From Vallitalea longa (GTDB lineage: Bacteria; Bacillota; Clostridia; Lachnospirales; Vallitaleaceae), in contig NZ_BRLB01000001.1 in NCBI RefSeq assembly GCF_027923465.1, positions 868,001 through 932,000 of the forward strand: 64,000 nt of DNA, in the 5' to 3' direction. The position numbers and the translations under genes are program-made. Below the pieces are notes generated by a model. That model made no database searches. It saw only the letters and a program-made list of their open reading frames with translations, and was not told the origin of the DNA. This document shows, in pieces, positions 36,782 through 46,461 of this stretch (positions are counted from its first letter, which is position 1; every line of letters starts with the position of its first letter).

Positions 36782-37639
36782 TTATTCTTTTATTATAGGA
36801 ATCCATATTTCAGTTACGAAATCCTCCCTACTTGTATCTCTACCACAATATACTTCAAACTCTGGTAAGTCAGCATGTTGAAAACTAGTTGATGGAAACC
36901 ATTCAGAGAAAATACGTTTCCAAGTATCCTGTAACTTATTTCCAAGTGGACCTCTTACTTCAAAGACAGCCCAATCTGCTTCTGGTACAGTGTGAAAATC
37001 ATAACCTTCTACCTTTTCATCACTAAAAATACCTATTACATAATCAAAACTTTCTCCCGTATGAGGATTCATAGGCATACATACTCCTAGAGACCTCTCG
37101 TCTTTTGCATGCAAAAACATTTCTTGTAATTTTCCATTAGCACAAACTTCTGTCCAGAATTTAGGTATGTTAATAAAATTAGCACCATTTTGTGTTGAGA
37201 AATTTCTAGTAATACCACTGAAGCTAAAAGATTTCTTTCTTTCAATCCTGTAATCCATAGGTACATCTCCTTTTAAATTTATTTGGATAACTAATTTAGG
37301 AAATGCTTTAATGTTAGGCTTATTCTTCTTGACATAAGAAGGATTGGCACCATGTAATTTCTTAAAAGCTCTGGAAAATGCTTCTGAAGATTCATAACCA
37401 TATTTCATCGCCAGATCAATGACTTTGATATTAGTTGTAGTAATTTCCATAGCAGCCATAGAAAGTCTTCTGTTTCTGATATATTCTTGTACAGTGAATC
37501 CTGTAAGCATGTAAAACATTCTCTGATAATGATACGGTGAGGCCATTGCAGTTTTTGCAATATCCTCTATATTCAGTGACCCTGTCAGATTATCTTCCAT
37601 ATAATCAATAGAATCTGCTAGTGCTTTGACCCAATTCAT
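36782..37639 (-). CDS. AraC-family regulator with GyrI-like ligand domain
   Basis: 285 residues. Residues 1-105 carry two AraC helix-turn-helix units (NIEDIAKTAMASPYHYQRMF and VIDLAMKYGYESSEAFSRAF, with the usual PSYVKK end). Residues 125-285 are a GyrI-like/BacT effector domain (YRIERKKSFSFSGITRNFST, DWAVFEVRGPLGNKLQDTWK, FEVYCGRDTSREDFVTEIWI). Such proteins sense drugs or small organic molecules. No transporter adjoins it. GGAG is placed before the ATG. Confidence 0.92.
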   Translation of the reverse strand: MNWVKALADSIDYMEDNLTGSLNIEDIAKTAMASPYHYQRMFYMLTGFTVQEYIRNRRLSMAAMEITTTNIKVIDLAMKYGYESSEAFSRAFKKLHGANPSYVKKNKPNIKAFPKLVIQINLKGDVPMDYRIERKKSFSFSGITRNFSTQNGANFINIPKFWTEVCANGKLQEMFLHAKDERSLGVCMPMNPHTGESFDYVIGIFSDEKVEGYDFHTVPEADWAVFEVRGPLGNKLQDTWKRIFSEWFPSTSFQHADLPEFEVYCGRDTSREDFVTEIWIPIIKE

Positions 37640-37853
37640 AAAATCATCTCCTACATATTATTATAGTTATTTCCATATGAATTACATGATTTATTGTGCT
37701 GTCTAATGTCAGTTATCTTATTAGATTGTTACCTCTTCTATCTTTCATTCTACAAACCAAAGCTATAACCCTTTATCTAACTGGATTAGATAGGAATCAC
37801 TTACCTTGAAAAATTGTTCAATCCACTTATAATATTCTTTACTAATTGATTTC

Positions 37854-40637
37854 TCACATTATTGTAGTATTATACTCTTCTCTTCTTACTTCTCCATCAT
37901 CATTTATTATGCTGATAACTAACTTATTATCTTCAATATAGAAGCTGATATAACTAACGTTTGAATCTACATCTAATTTTATATCTGAGAGCTTGTCTTT
38001 TTCAATATCATACAAATATATAGTATCCAATATTTCCAATCTACTTTCTTTTTTTTCTTTTGTAAAAGCTATTATATTGTTCTTACATACATGGTTAGAT
38101 ACGTTTTCAGCTATAATTTTCTTATCGTTATCAACCTTGACTATATTATTATCAATATCTACATATATTACTGATATATCAGTAACATCATCTGCTGAAA
38201 CAGCAATTATATCTTCATAATTCATGTGTGTTATATCATTGCATATAGATTTTGTAGTGTTATCTCTATTATCTAGCATAAATAGATCATTATTATCTTT
38301 AAAAATTATGTAATTGTCGTATGTAGCTCTATAACTTGTAGCAAAGGTACCTGTACTAATTTTATCAGTATTTATTCCATTAGAGAAATCCATAGCCACT
38401 AAACTTTCATCTTGTTCCTGATAGTATACATAATTACCCATTGCATATAGTAATTTACCTGATTCTATAAGAGTTTCATTCTCTGGCTTTTCTAAGTCTA
38501 TAATTGTTATTCCTGTGTGCTTTCCATCTTCCTGTTCTATATCATTATTATTGCCTATGACACAATATCTATTGTTGATAACATAGAAATCCAGTGGATC
38601 ACTGAGTGGTTCATATTCATGATAATATCTATAAAATTCTTCAACACTTAGGGATTCCAGGTCTATCTTATATATTATTGAATTACTATTGCTGATATAA
38701 AAAGCATCATCAATAACTGCAGTACAATTACTTTCATAGAACTTATATATTACACTTTTTATATCTTTTTCTTTCTTATCATAAATATATACTGCATCTG
38801 AAACTTCTTCATAAGCAGATAAAGTAACAGAATAGACAATACTATTTTCATCTTCATACATTATCTTATCAGGTTTCTTGTATTCTGTATCCAACTTATA
38901 TATTTCCGTACAAGCAGCCCCAGCAGATCCTATATATAGATTATTGTCATGATAGAATAATATTGTAAGCCACGCCAACGGCGCATTATTAATAAAATCT
39001 TTTTGTCCATCCTTCACTTTGTATATTAATTTATCTTTTATATAATATAATATATCCGAATCATCTGTCATGATATCTATCTGTTCATCTATAGTCTTAA
39101 TATCCTTAGTTGATTTATTCATACATTTTAATACTGAATTATATGCAGTATTATAATAAATGTTATTATCAGTAACATTATAATCAGAAACTATAGTCTT
39201 ATCAATTAAGTTGTTTTTACCATCTGCATAACAATAAAATCCCAATTCGTCATCATACCTTGTATAGTATACTTCTCCATCATGTGCTTTGATATATGAT
39301 ACAGGGTAATCACTGGTATATATTTCTTTATTGTTTTTCATATCCATAATAACTAAATGATTATCAGCTTTTCTTATGTAAGCTATTACCTTATTAGAAA
39401 ATGTGAATTCAGTATATTCCTCTTCTATTTTGTCTTTGATTCTATTGATGTCTGATTCTAAATAAGTTCTGTTATCCTTAACTATATAAGGATTCTTATA
39501 GTCCGCATCATTTTTCTGTACTCCATCTAAGAAGTAAGAATCCTCAGATGACTTAATCATTGAATAATTACCCTCATACATTTTATCGTCTTCTAATCTT
39601 AATGAATTCTCTGTACGATCAGACAATTTATTTATTGCACTTTCATTCCAATTGAGTATTTCAATGACGTCTAATGAATTCTTATCTAGTTTGATAACAT
39701 TGTTTTCAACAGTCAATATATATATATAATCATTAATCATTATATCTTCAACTGATTTAAAATCTGTAACTTTCATATAGTTATCATTACTTATTGAATA
39801 TAAAGATACTGTAGGATCTTCTGAAAACTTAACTAGAATTCTATTATCGCTTTCGTTTTGTTTATTATAGGGTTGTTCCTTCAATTTAATGATTTTATTC
39901 TCATCGAAATCATATTTACTTAAACCAGTTTCCTCTAATATGTAAAGATCTTTATTTTCGCTTATTTCTATGTTACTCTTATATTCATTATCTATATCAT
40001 ACACCTTATTCAACTCTTCAGTTCCAATATCATATTTATATACATAACCATTATCGTTTCCACGGTCATATACCTTAATATACACGATATTATCTCTGTA
40101 AACTACTTTATTAAGATCGAAATCCTCTATTAGTAGTTTTTTATCTTTACTGTCAAGATTTTGTATGTATATACCCTCATTACCAATAAAAAGATTATTA
40201 CCTGCATATCTAATTGTATATCGCGTGTTTTCATCGCTATCAAAATGTTCTATCAATGATATATCAAATGTATCTCCGTCTAATAGGTATAAATTATTAT
40301 CTGAAATGAAGTAGTTTTCTTTCTCCATTTCTTTAATATTCGTATTTAATAGTTTTACGTCTTGGTCATCAATTACTTTACATTCTTTAGTTTTCTTATT
40401 CAATAGATACAAATTCAATAGATATTTTTCGTCTTTATGAGTGAACAACATATAGTCTGAATACTTGTTGTCAGTTTCTGTTTGTTCTTGGTTATCAACT
40501 TCTACTTTACCTTTGATTTCACCATCAGTACTTTGTTCAGTTGATTTTGTCTCACTTGTTTTGCTCTTACAGCTTATTAAGACCATACTGATGATTATTG
40601 TTAAAATTATACTTACTTTCATATACTTTTTATACAT
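37854..40637 (-). CDS. Giant lipoprotein, tandem paralogue A
   Basis: 927 residues with a lipoprotein signal ending LISC at residue 23 and a Ser/Thr/Lys linker. The bulk is repetitive strand pairs (VYYTRYDDELGFYCYADGKN, LYYIKDKLIYKV, VYYQEQDESLVAMDFSNGI), a beta-propeller-like surface protein. It is clearly homologous to the next gene upstream: shared NPYIVKD, KEIYTSDYPVS and LIDKTIVSDY. It is similar in size to the lipoprotein at 7754-10540. No enzymatic motif was found. AAGGAG stands ahead of the ATG. Confidence 0.82.
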   Translation of the reverse strand: MYKKYMKVSIILTIIISMVLISCKSKTSETKSTEQSTDGEIKGKVEVDNQEQTETDNKYSDYMLFTHKDEKYLLNLYLLNKKTKECKVIDDQDVKLLNTNIKEMEKENYFISDNNLYLLDGDTFDISLIEHFDSDENTRYTIRYAGNNLFIGNEGIYIQNLDSKDKKLLIEDFDLNKVVYRDNIVYIKVYDRGNDNGYVYKYDIGTEELNKVYDIDNEYKSNIEISENKDLYILEETGLSKYDFDENKIIKLKEQPYNKQNESDNRILVKFSEDPTVSLYSISNDNYMKVTDFKSVEDIMINDYIYILTVENNVIKLDKNSLDVIEILNWNESAINKLSDRTENSLRLEDDKMYEGNYSMIKSSEDSYFLDGVQKNDADYKNPYIVKDNRTYLESDINRIKDKIEEEYTEFTFSNKVIAYIRKADNHLVIMDMKNNKEIYTSDYPVSYIKAHDGEVYYTRYDDELGFYCYADGKNNLIDKTIVSDYNVTDNNIYYNTAYNSVLKCMNKSTKDIKTIDEQIDIMTDDSDILYYIKDKLIYKVKDGQKDFINNAPLAWLTILFYHDNNLYIGSAGAACTEIYKLDTEYKKPDKIMYEDENSIVYSVTLSAYEEVSDAVYIYDKKEKDIKSVIYKFYESNCTAVIDDAFYISNSNSIIYKIDLESLSVEEFYRYYHEYEPLSDPLDFYVINNRYCVIGNNNDIEQEDGKHTGITIIDLEKPENETLIESGKLLYAMGNYVYYQEQDESLVAMDFSNGINTDKISTGTFATSYRATYDNYIIFKDNNDLFMLDNRDNTTKSICNDITHMNYEDIIAVSADDVTDISVIYVDIDNNIVKVDNDKKIIAENVSNHVCKNNIIAFTKEKKESRLEILDTIYLYDIEKDKLSDIKLDVDSNVSYISFYIEDNKLVISIINDDGEVRREEYNTTIM

Positions 40638-40978
40638 TTTGTTTCTCCTTATAATATATAACCGCTAACAGTAGCTCAATATATTTTTACCTTATCAATA
40701 TTTACTAGTATCTATACTATTGATTTGATATTTACATTGTCATTAATTACCTCCCTAAAAATTTCAATAGTAAATATATTAACACTTAAGTATTAAGAAT
40801 ATACATCTTTTATATTACAACTTTGTAACATAAACAGTATTTTTTAATACAAAAATATCCTTAAATCAATGATACAAATATAGTTTTATGCTGTTTTTCA
40901 ATATTCTACTTTATATATTCTAATAAAATATTTATTGTAGCACTTCTTTTTCACATTTAATCTATTGCTGGTAAATAG
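40638..40978. other. 341-base spacer between tandem lipoprotein genes
   Basis: AT-rich, with no gene. On the minus strand a good ribosome site (TAGGGAGG near 40751-40758) precedes only ATG ACA ATG TAA, a three-codon frame that may be chance or a leader. No clear terminator was seen. Confidence 0.35.
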
Positions 40979-43822
40979 CTAATCTTGTATTAATTTCCCC
41001 TCAGGCGAAAAATAATATTTTACTTTTTCTCTATTAGGATTGGATAATTTTACAACTACTTTATTATCCAATATATAATAATCAAAATTATAGTCATCAG
41101 GTATATCTACATCTATGATTGATAACGTCTCCTTATTTATATCATAAGTATATATCTCATTTTTCCCATCTTCATTTTTCTTGTGGAATATCAATATATC
41201 ATTTTTCAATCTATAATTATGTATGTTCTCACCTAGTATAGATTTGCCTTTATCAAATTTAATTAAATTGTGGTTGTAATCTAGATATATCAAAACCAAA
41301 TCAGTATTGTCTCTTGATGATACGCTTACTATATCATGATAGTTACCATCACAAACAACTTCTGATATGTTGTTTGTGTTATCTACCATAATTAAATCAT
41401 TATATCCTTGAAAGAAAATATACTGATTATAAGTTGCTCTGTAATCTGTGATATGATTGCATACTACATTCCCTTTTGTATTGATTCCATTACTCAAATC
41501 AAGAGTCATCAACGTATCTTCTTCATCTCTGTAATAAGCATAATCCCCTTGTGCATATAATAACTCTACATCTTCCATGCACTTTACGTTTACAGTATCT
41601 TGTAAGTCAAGGATTGTTATACCTTTTAATTCATCTATACCTGCGTTATTGCAATCCCCTATTACACAATATCTTTCATTTATAATGAAAAATTTTATTG
41701 ATTCACCATAATCGTAGTAATTATCGGTTCTATAGATTTCTTGCAAATCCAAAGTTTCTAAGTCTATTTTATATATAGTTTTATCACTACCACTGATAAA
41801 AACTGCATCCTTAATGATTGATGTATTAGTCTTATCATAGGAATATATTATATCTTTAATCTGTTTATCTTCTTTATCATATACATATACCCCATAAGAA
41901 GCTTCTCTATAATATACAGGAACAGGATAGATTATGGTTCTATCATCTTCATATATAGTGCAGTATGGTTTTTTATAATCAATATCATATGAATTGATAT
42001 TGATATCATCTATTGTAATACCAAAATACCCAGTAAATATATTATTCTCATGCAGAAATAGATATGATATAAAATCAGATGGTAAAATATTGATTAATTC
42101 CTTATTATCTTCATGGTCCTTTCTTTTATAGAGCATATCATCTATTACAAAATAAAACGTATCAGAATTACTGACCATATATGATATTTTTTCGTTAATA
42201 TCTTTCAAACCTTCATCATTACTTCTGTATGTTGTAAGGAACTTTATATCCTCATTCATCTCAGTTTGTTTGTTCTTACATCTTAATTCATTATTGTATA
42301 TGGTATTATAATATATATTTTCATTGGTAATTACATAATCTGAGACGATAGTTTTATCAATCAATGTGTTTTCCCCATCATAATAGTAGTAAAAACCAGA
42401 TTCATTGATATACCTTATATAATAAACCTCATTATCAAATACCTGTATGTTAGAAACTGGGTAATCACTAGTATATATTTTTTCATTAGTCTTCCTATCA
42501 AGTATAACCAAATGCTTATCATTCTTTGTTGTATATGCTATCAGTTCATCAGAAAAAGAATATTCATTAAATTCTTCTTTTATACTCTCTTCTATCTCAT
42601 TAATATCTGATTGTAAGTAAGTCTTTTTATCTTTAACAACGTATGGATTACCTATATTGGTCTCATGTTCCCCATTTTCAATATAATAGTAATGAGTTGA
42701 TCCATTTTGTTCTTCTTGGTCTTCAGCCATACTATCAGTCAAAAACTGGTCATTGAAATATACATTGTCATCTTCTATTTTAATCAATTCATTCTGATTA
42801 TTATAATTATTGCTTGTTATATGGTTCAGATATAGAACATCTGTAAGTTCTAATGTATTGGTATCCAACTCAACGATATCCGTATCGTTAGTCATTAAAT
42901 ATATACCATTATCAATTGATGCAGCAGATATTAATTCTCTATCTACTATCTTTCTGAAACTATCTTCATAAGTAACATATAATGAATTATCAAGGTAAAT
43001 GATAGTACCATCACAATCATCCGAAGTATCATTTTTATCTTCCTTCAATTGTAATATTCTATTACTTGATATATCATATTTTGTTATTATTGAATCTTTT
43101 TCATCTACTTGAAGTTCCATAACATATATGTTTCTATTATCATCTATCGCCATTTTACAATAAGAATCTTTCAAGTCATATATTTTATCCATCTTTTCAG
43201 CTTCCATATCGTATTTATAGATATAATAGCTGTTCACATCTCTAATTTTCATGTACACTAATCCATCTTTATACACTATATCTACGAATTCCATATTGCT
43301 TAACAACATTTTCTGCTTATGATTTTCAATGTTTTTAAGATAGATATTACCTTCAACATTAATAAAAATATTATTGGTTGCATATTCTCCATGTTCATAT
43401 TCCATTACATTGGTGATTTTGAATGTATCTCCATCCAAAGCTAATAGATTACCATTTGCCAAGAAATAATTGGTTTTTTCTAATTTTTTTAAGGTATAAC
43501 TAACACTTCCCATAATACTTACTACATTATCATATATCTTACTGCACTCTTTGCTTTTCTTGTTCAGTAAGTATAGACTACGATTATCTTTATTGTTAAT
43601 GAATAACAAAAAGTCATCATACTCACTTTCCCGATTATCTGTTACAACTTCTGTTGTTACATCAGTTCCTAAATCTGATGGTTTTTTATTCACTTCTACC
43701 TGTGTTGTATTAGTCTTGCTATTACAACTTATTAAAGTCAAACTAACAGTTATTATCATAATAATAATTAACTTCATATACCTTTTCTTAGTAGTAATTA
43801 CATTTGAATATGTTTCAACCAC
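40979..43822 (-). CDS. Giant lipoprotein, tandem paralogue B
   Basis: 947 residues from a GTG at 43822, supported by AAGGAGAG six bases upstream; an ATG at residue 16 is an alternative start. The signal ends LISC near residue 33. It has the same propeller-like repeats as paralogue A, with close matches over NPYVVKDKKTYLQSDIN, EKIYTSDYPVSNIQVF and LIDKTIVSDYVITNENIYYN. An extra segment around residues 530-550 distinguishes it. The pair arose by tandem duplication followed by wide divergence. Confidence 0.82.
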   Translation of the reverse strand: MVETYSNVITTKKRYMKLIIIMIITVSLTLISCNSKTNTTQVEVNKKPSDLGTDVTTEVVTDNRESEYDDFLLFINNKDNRSLYLLNKKSKECSKIYDNVVSIMGSVSYTLKKLEKTNYFLANGNLLALDGDTFKITNVMEYEHGEYATNNIFINVEGNIYLKNIENHKQKMLLSNMEFVDIVYKDGLVYMKIRDVNSYYIYKYDMEAEKMDKIYDLKDSYCKMAIDDNRNIYVMELQVDEKDSIITKYDISSNRILQLKEDKNDTSDDCDGTIIYLDNSLYVTYEDSFRKIVDRELISAASIDNGIYLMTNDTDIVELDTNTLELTDVLYLNHITSNNYNNQNELIKIEDDNVYFNDQFLTDSMAEDQEEQNGSTHYYYIENGEHETNIGNPYVVKDKKTYLQSDINEIEESIKEEFNEYSFSDELIAYTTKNDKHLVILDRKTNEKIYTSDYPVSNIQVFDNEVYYIRYINESGFYYYYDGENTLIDKTIVSDYVITNENIYYNTIYNNELRCKNKQTEMNEDIKFLTTYRSNDEGLKDINEKISYMVSNSDTFYFVIDDMLYKRKDHEDNKELINILPSDFISYLFLHENNIFTGYFGITIDDININSYDIDYKKPYCTIYEDDRTIIYPVPVYYREASYGVYVYDKEDKQIKDIIYSYDKTNTSIIKDAVFISGSDKTIYKIDLETLDLQEIYRTDNYYDYGESIKFFIINERYCVIGDCNNAGIDELKGITILDLQDTVNVKCMEDVELLYAQGDYAYYRDEEDTLMTLDLSNGINTKGNVVCNHITDYRATYNQYIFFQGYNDLIMVDNTNNISEVVCDGNYHDIVSVSSRDNTDLVLIYLDYNHNLIKFDKGKSILGENIHNYRLKNDILIFHKKNEDGKNEIYTYDINKETLSIIDVDIPDDYNFDYYILDNKVVVKLSNPNREKVKYYFSPEGKLIQD

Positions 43823-44033
43823 AATACTCTCTCCTTAGTTTTTATTGAACTCCCCATTATAAAAATCCATAACAATGTTAACATATAATTATTTAATTTT
43901 GTAATCATATATTTTAAATTTCTATTATTTAATTATTAAGTTTTATATTATTTATTACATATTTATTCTAATTATACTAAAATAACATATCTGGTCTATA
44001 AAGTTCCATATTAAAATTATATCAACTAATTAT

Positions 44034-44564
44034 TCACATTGATTCAGCTCTATCATATATTTTTTTAATCTCATCTTTATTGATTACCAAGTTAAGTATA
44101 TATGCAATAATTATTATTCCAGGTATATCAATAAGTAATCTTGTAACAGCAAATTTAGCACCAAGTGCTGATAGTTCAAATAAAAACATAGGTATCTTAG
44201 TGGTAGACCATGCCCCTATGAATATAAGTATATTGCTAAACTTAACACCTTTTTTCATGAATACAGCTGCAACAGGAAATGCACCATATAGAGGTCCTGC
44301 TGCTGCCGAACCAAGTATAATAGCTAGAACTATCCCTTTTATGCCTGATTTATCTCCCATATATTTCATCATAGTTTCTTTTGGAACCCATACATCAAGT
44401 AATCCCAATAGAACAAATACAGGAGGTATGACAAGTAGCATTTCTTTTAGATTACTACCAGTAATATTAACAGCCTTAAGTCCTATTTCTCTGGAAAATA
44501 TTAATAATAATATGATTATAACAACAACAATGAATGCAAAAGCATATCTCTTTAAATTCTTCAT
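44034..44564 (-). CDS. Permease half B (DUF318/ArsP-like)
   Basis: 176 residues with four or five membrane helices. GSAAAGPLYGAFPVAAVFMK is the characteristic repeat of this permease family, followed by SNILIFIGAWSTTKIPMFLF. Its start overlaps the stop of half A by four bases (ATGA-type coupling). Full-length relatives carry both repeats in one chain, so the two products likely pair. The exported or imported substrate is unknown; ArsP relatives move organoarsenicals. Confidence 0.8.
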   Translation of the reverse strand: MKNLKRYAFAFIVVVIIILLLIFSREIGLKAVNITGSNLKEMLLVIPPVFVLLGLLDVWVPKETMMKYMGDKSGIKGIVLAIILGSAAAGPLYGAFPVAAVFMKKGVKFSNILIFIGAWSTTKIPMFLFELSALGAKFAVTRLLIDIPGIIIIAYILNLVINKDEIKKIYDRAESM

Positions 44565-45046
44565 AGGGAAATAACCACCTTTCCTATTATATATGCGACT
44601 ACGAAACAGAATAAAAATGATAATATATTTCTTATTATAGTAAGTCTCTTACCAAAATATTTCATTTCAACAGGCGCAGTAATTACTCCAACCATCATAA
44701 GAGCAGATATAAAAGCTCCTATTTGCATATATCCTGCTCCACTATCCAATAACATAGCAGCAGTAGGGAAAGCTACGAATCCAGGAATTAAGGTGACAGC
44801 TCCTATAACAGCTGATACAACTACTCCCAGCCATCCAGAACTAGAACCTATTATCTTAGATATGAAATCAGCGTCAAAAACCGCCAACAGTATCCCAACA
44901 AATAATATTATCCCTAGAAACTCAGGCAATATATTATTGAACGACTTCCATGCTTTTTTCAGTGCTTTTTTAGTTTTCTTTTTGTCATTTCTATAAGATA
45001 TAATCAACAAGACAATAGTTACAATATACATTATATAACTGGACAT
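44561..45046 (-). CDS. Permease half A (DUF318/ArsP-like)
   Basis: 161 residues with a Lys-rich cytoplasmic loop (YRNDKKKTKKALKKAWKSF) after the first helix, then the permease repeat GAVTLIPGFVAFPTAAMLLD, and VGVITAPVEMKYFGKRLTII. GGGGGAT lies ahead of the ATG. The gene is the first of the split pair and lies 12 bases after a GNAT gene, forming a three-gene operon 45544-44034. Confidence 0.8.
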   Translation of the reverse strand: MSSYIMYIVTIVLLIISYRNDKKKTKKALKKAWKSFNNILPEFLGIILFVGILLAVFDADFISKIIGSSSGWLGVVVSAVIGAVTLIPGFVAFPTAAMLLDSGAGYMQIGAFISALMMVGVITAPVEMKYFGKRLTIIRNILSFLFCFVVAYIIGKVVISL

Positions 45047-45058
45047 ACCTTAATCCCC

Positions 45059-45544
45059 CTACCTATCATTCTTCTTATATTTTTCAAACTTAAGCATATT
45101 TCCATCTATCATATCCATATAATCTTTTCTTACTATAATCCATCCATGCTTTTCATAAAATTCTACAGTAGGTATATTACCTTCAAATGTCTGGAGTGTT
45201 ATAGTATCATATTTTGTAAACATCCTTTTCTCCGCAAGTTCAAGTAATGAACTCCCTATTCCAAGCCCTTGATGACTATGTTTTACCATGAGAAGATGTA
45301 ATAAATCATCAATCACAACCACTATTCCTAATATATTTCCATCATGTTCAGCAACTACCATATTATCAATATCATCTTCTATTTCTTTGTCAGATTGTCC
45401 ACTGTCAACATAGTTTTTAGTGATATCTATCCCCATGAAACGAGTATAATTGTTGATAACTACTTCCCCTGCAAGTTTTTTTATCTCTTGTAAATCTGTA
45501 GTAACTGCCACTCTATACTTAATTAATGAAATATCTAATGCCAT
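45059..45544 (-). CDS. GNAT-family N-acetyltransferase
   Basis: 161 residues. It has the GNAT core: LHLLMVKHSHQGLGIGSSLL binds acetyl-CoA (QGLGIG) and IPTVEFYEKHGW is the usual C-terminal helix. The N-terminus MALDISLIKYRVAVTTDLQE starts after a GAGGAG site. It is probably transcribed with the split permease downstream. The substrate is unknown. Confidence 0.85.
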   Translation of the reverse strand: MALDISLIKYRVAVTTDLQEIKKLAGEVVINNYTRFMGIDITKNYVDSGQSDKEIEDDIDNMVVAEHDGNILGIVVVIDDLLHLLMVKHSHQGLGIGSSLLELAEKRMFTKYDTITLQTFEGNIPTVEFYEKHGWIIVRKDYMDMIDGNMLKFEKYKKNDR

Positions 45545-45670
45545 AGTTTATATCTCCTCTACTTATTATGAATCAATATTGGTTAATACATATCTCTTAT
45601 TGTTTTCTTTCATTATACTAAAAATCAACAATTTTTCATATACCTATTCTATCTATTCATATCTACCTAC

Positions 45671-45699
45671 TTGACATGAAAATCAATTATTATTATATT
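45671..45699 (+). promoter_or_regulatory. Sigma-A promoter of the BceRS-like operon
   Basis: TTGACA, a 17-base spacer and TATATT, about 95 bases ahead of the response regulator start. Confidence 0.75.
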
Positions 45700-45795
45700 G
45701 ATAGTGTAAGAATAAATATTTTCTAATAATAGTTGACTATAAAACGCAAAATACTATTTTAAGTAAATTAAACATCCATATAAGGGGTAAATTAA

Positions 45796-46461
45796 ATGTA
45801 TAGAATATTAATAATTGAAGACGATATTAAAATTAGACAGGAACTGTGCAAGTTATTAGGAAATTATGGTTATGAACCTAAGTACATTAAAGATTTTAGA
45901 AATATACTTGAAGAATGTCTTGACTTAAAAGCTGACTTGATCCTTCTTGATATCAATCTCCCTTATTATGACGGATTTTACATTTGTAGAGAAATAAGGA
46001 AACAATCTGATGTACCAATTATAGTTGTCACCAGTCGAAATACAGATATGGATGAGCTTATGTCACTTAATCTAGGCGCAGATGATTTTATCAATAAACC
46101 ATATAATTCAAATATACTTATAGCTCATATAACTGCTATTCTTAAAAGGACAACTGTAAAGAATAATACTCAAACCCTACATCACAAGGATTTGATACTT
46201 AATATTTCTAATAGTACTGCTATCTATAAGAATAGCAAAACAGAATTAACCAAAAATGAATTAAATATATTATCCTTATTAATTAGAAATAAAGAAACCA
46301 TAGTAAGCAGAGATGAAATAATAAATGAATTATGGCAATCAGATGAATTTATAGATGATAACACTTTAACTGTCAATGTTAATAGATTAAGGAAAAAGCT
46401 CGAAATCATAGGATTAACAAATTTCATTGAAACCAAGAGAGGTCAAGGTTATATAATATGA
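45796..46461 (+). CDS. BceR-like response regulator (OmpR family)
   Basis: 221 residues. The receiver domain (1-115) has the acidic pair in IIEDD, the phospho-Asp in LILLDINLPYYDGF and the conserved Lys in INKPYN. The winged helix (130-221) follows the OmpR pattern (LTKNELNILSLLIRNKETIV, NTLTVNVNRLRKKLE). The stop overlaps the kinase start by four bases. A strong TTGACA/TATATT promoter lies upstream. By neighbours and by matching operator sites it should control the Bce-type transporter at 47681 and possibly two other loci in the window. Confidence 0.93.
   Translation: MYRILIIEDDIKIRQELCKLLGNYGYEPKYIKDFRNILEECLDLKADLILLDINLPYYDGFYICREIRKQSDVPIIVVTSRNTDMDELMSLNLGADDFINKPYNSNILIAHITAILKRTTVKNNTQTLHHKDLILNISNSTAIYKNSKTELTKNELNILSLLIRNKETIVSRDEIINELWQSDEFIDDNTLTVNVNRLRKKLEIIGLTNFIETKRGQGYII

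Noticed and set aside
40737-40760. Leader peptide ATG ACA ATG TAA with a good ribosome site
   Set aside because: Three codons only, no attenuator hairpin beside it; recorded in the spacer entry only.
37854-43822. Insertion of a mobile element to explain the tandem lipoproteins
   Set aside because: No transposase, terminal repeats or target duplication were seen; simple duplication suffices.
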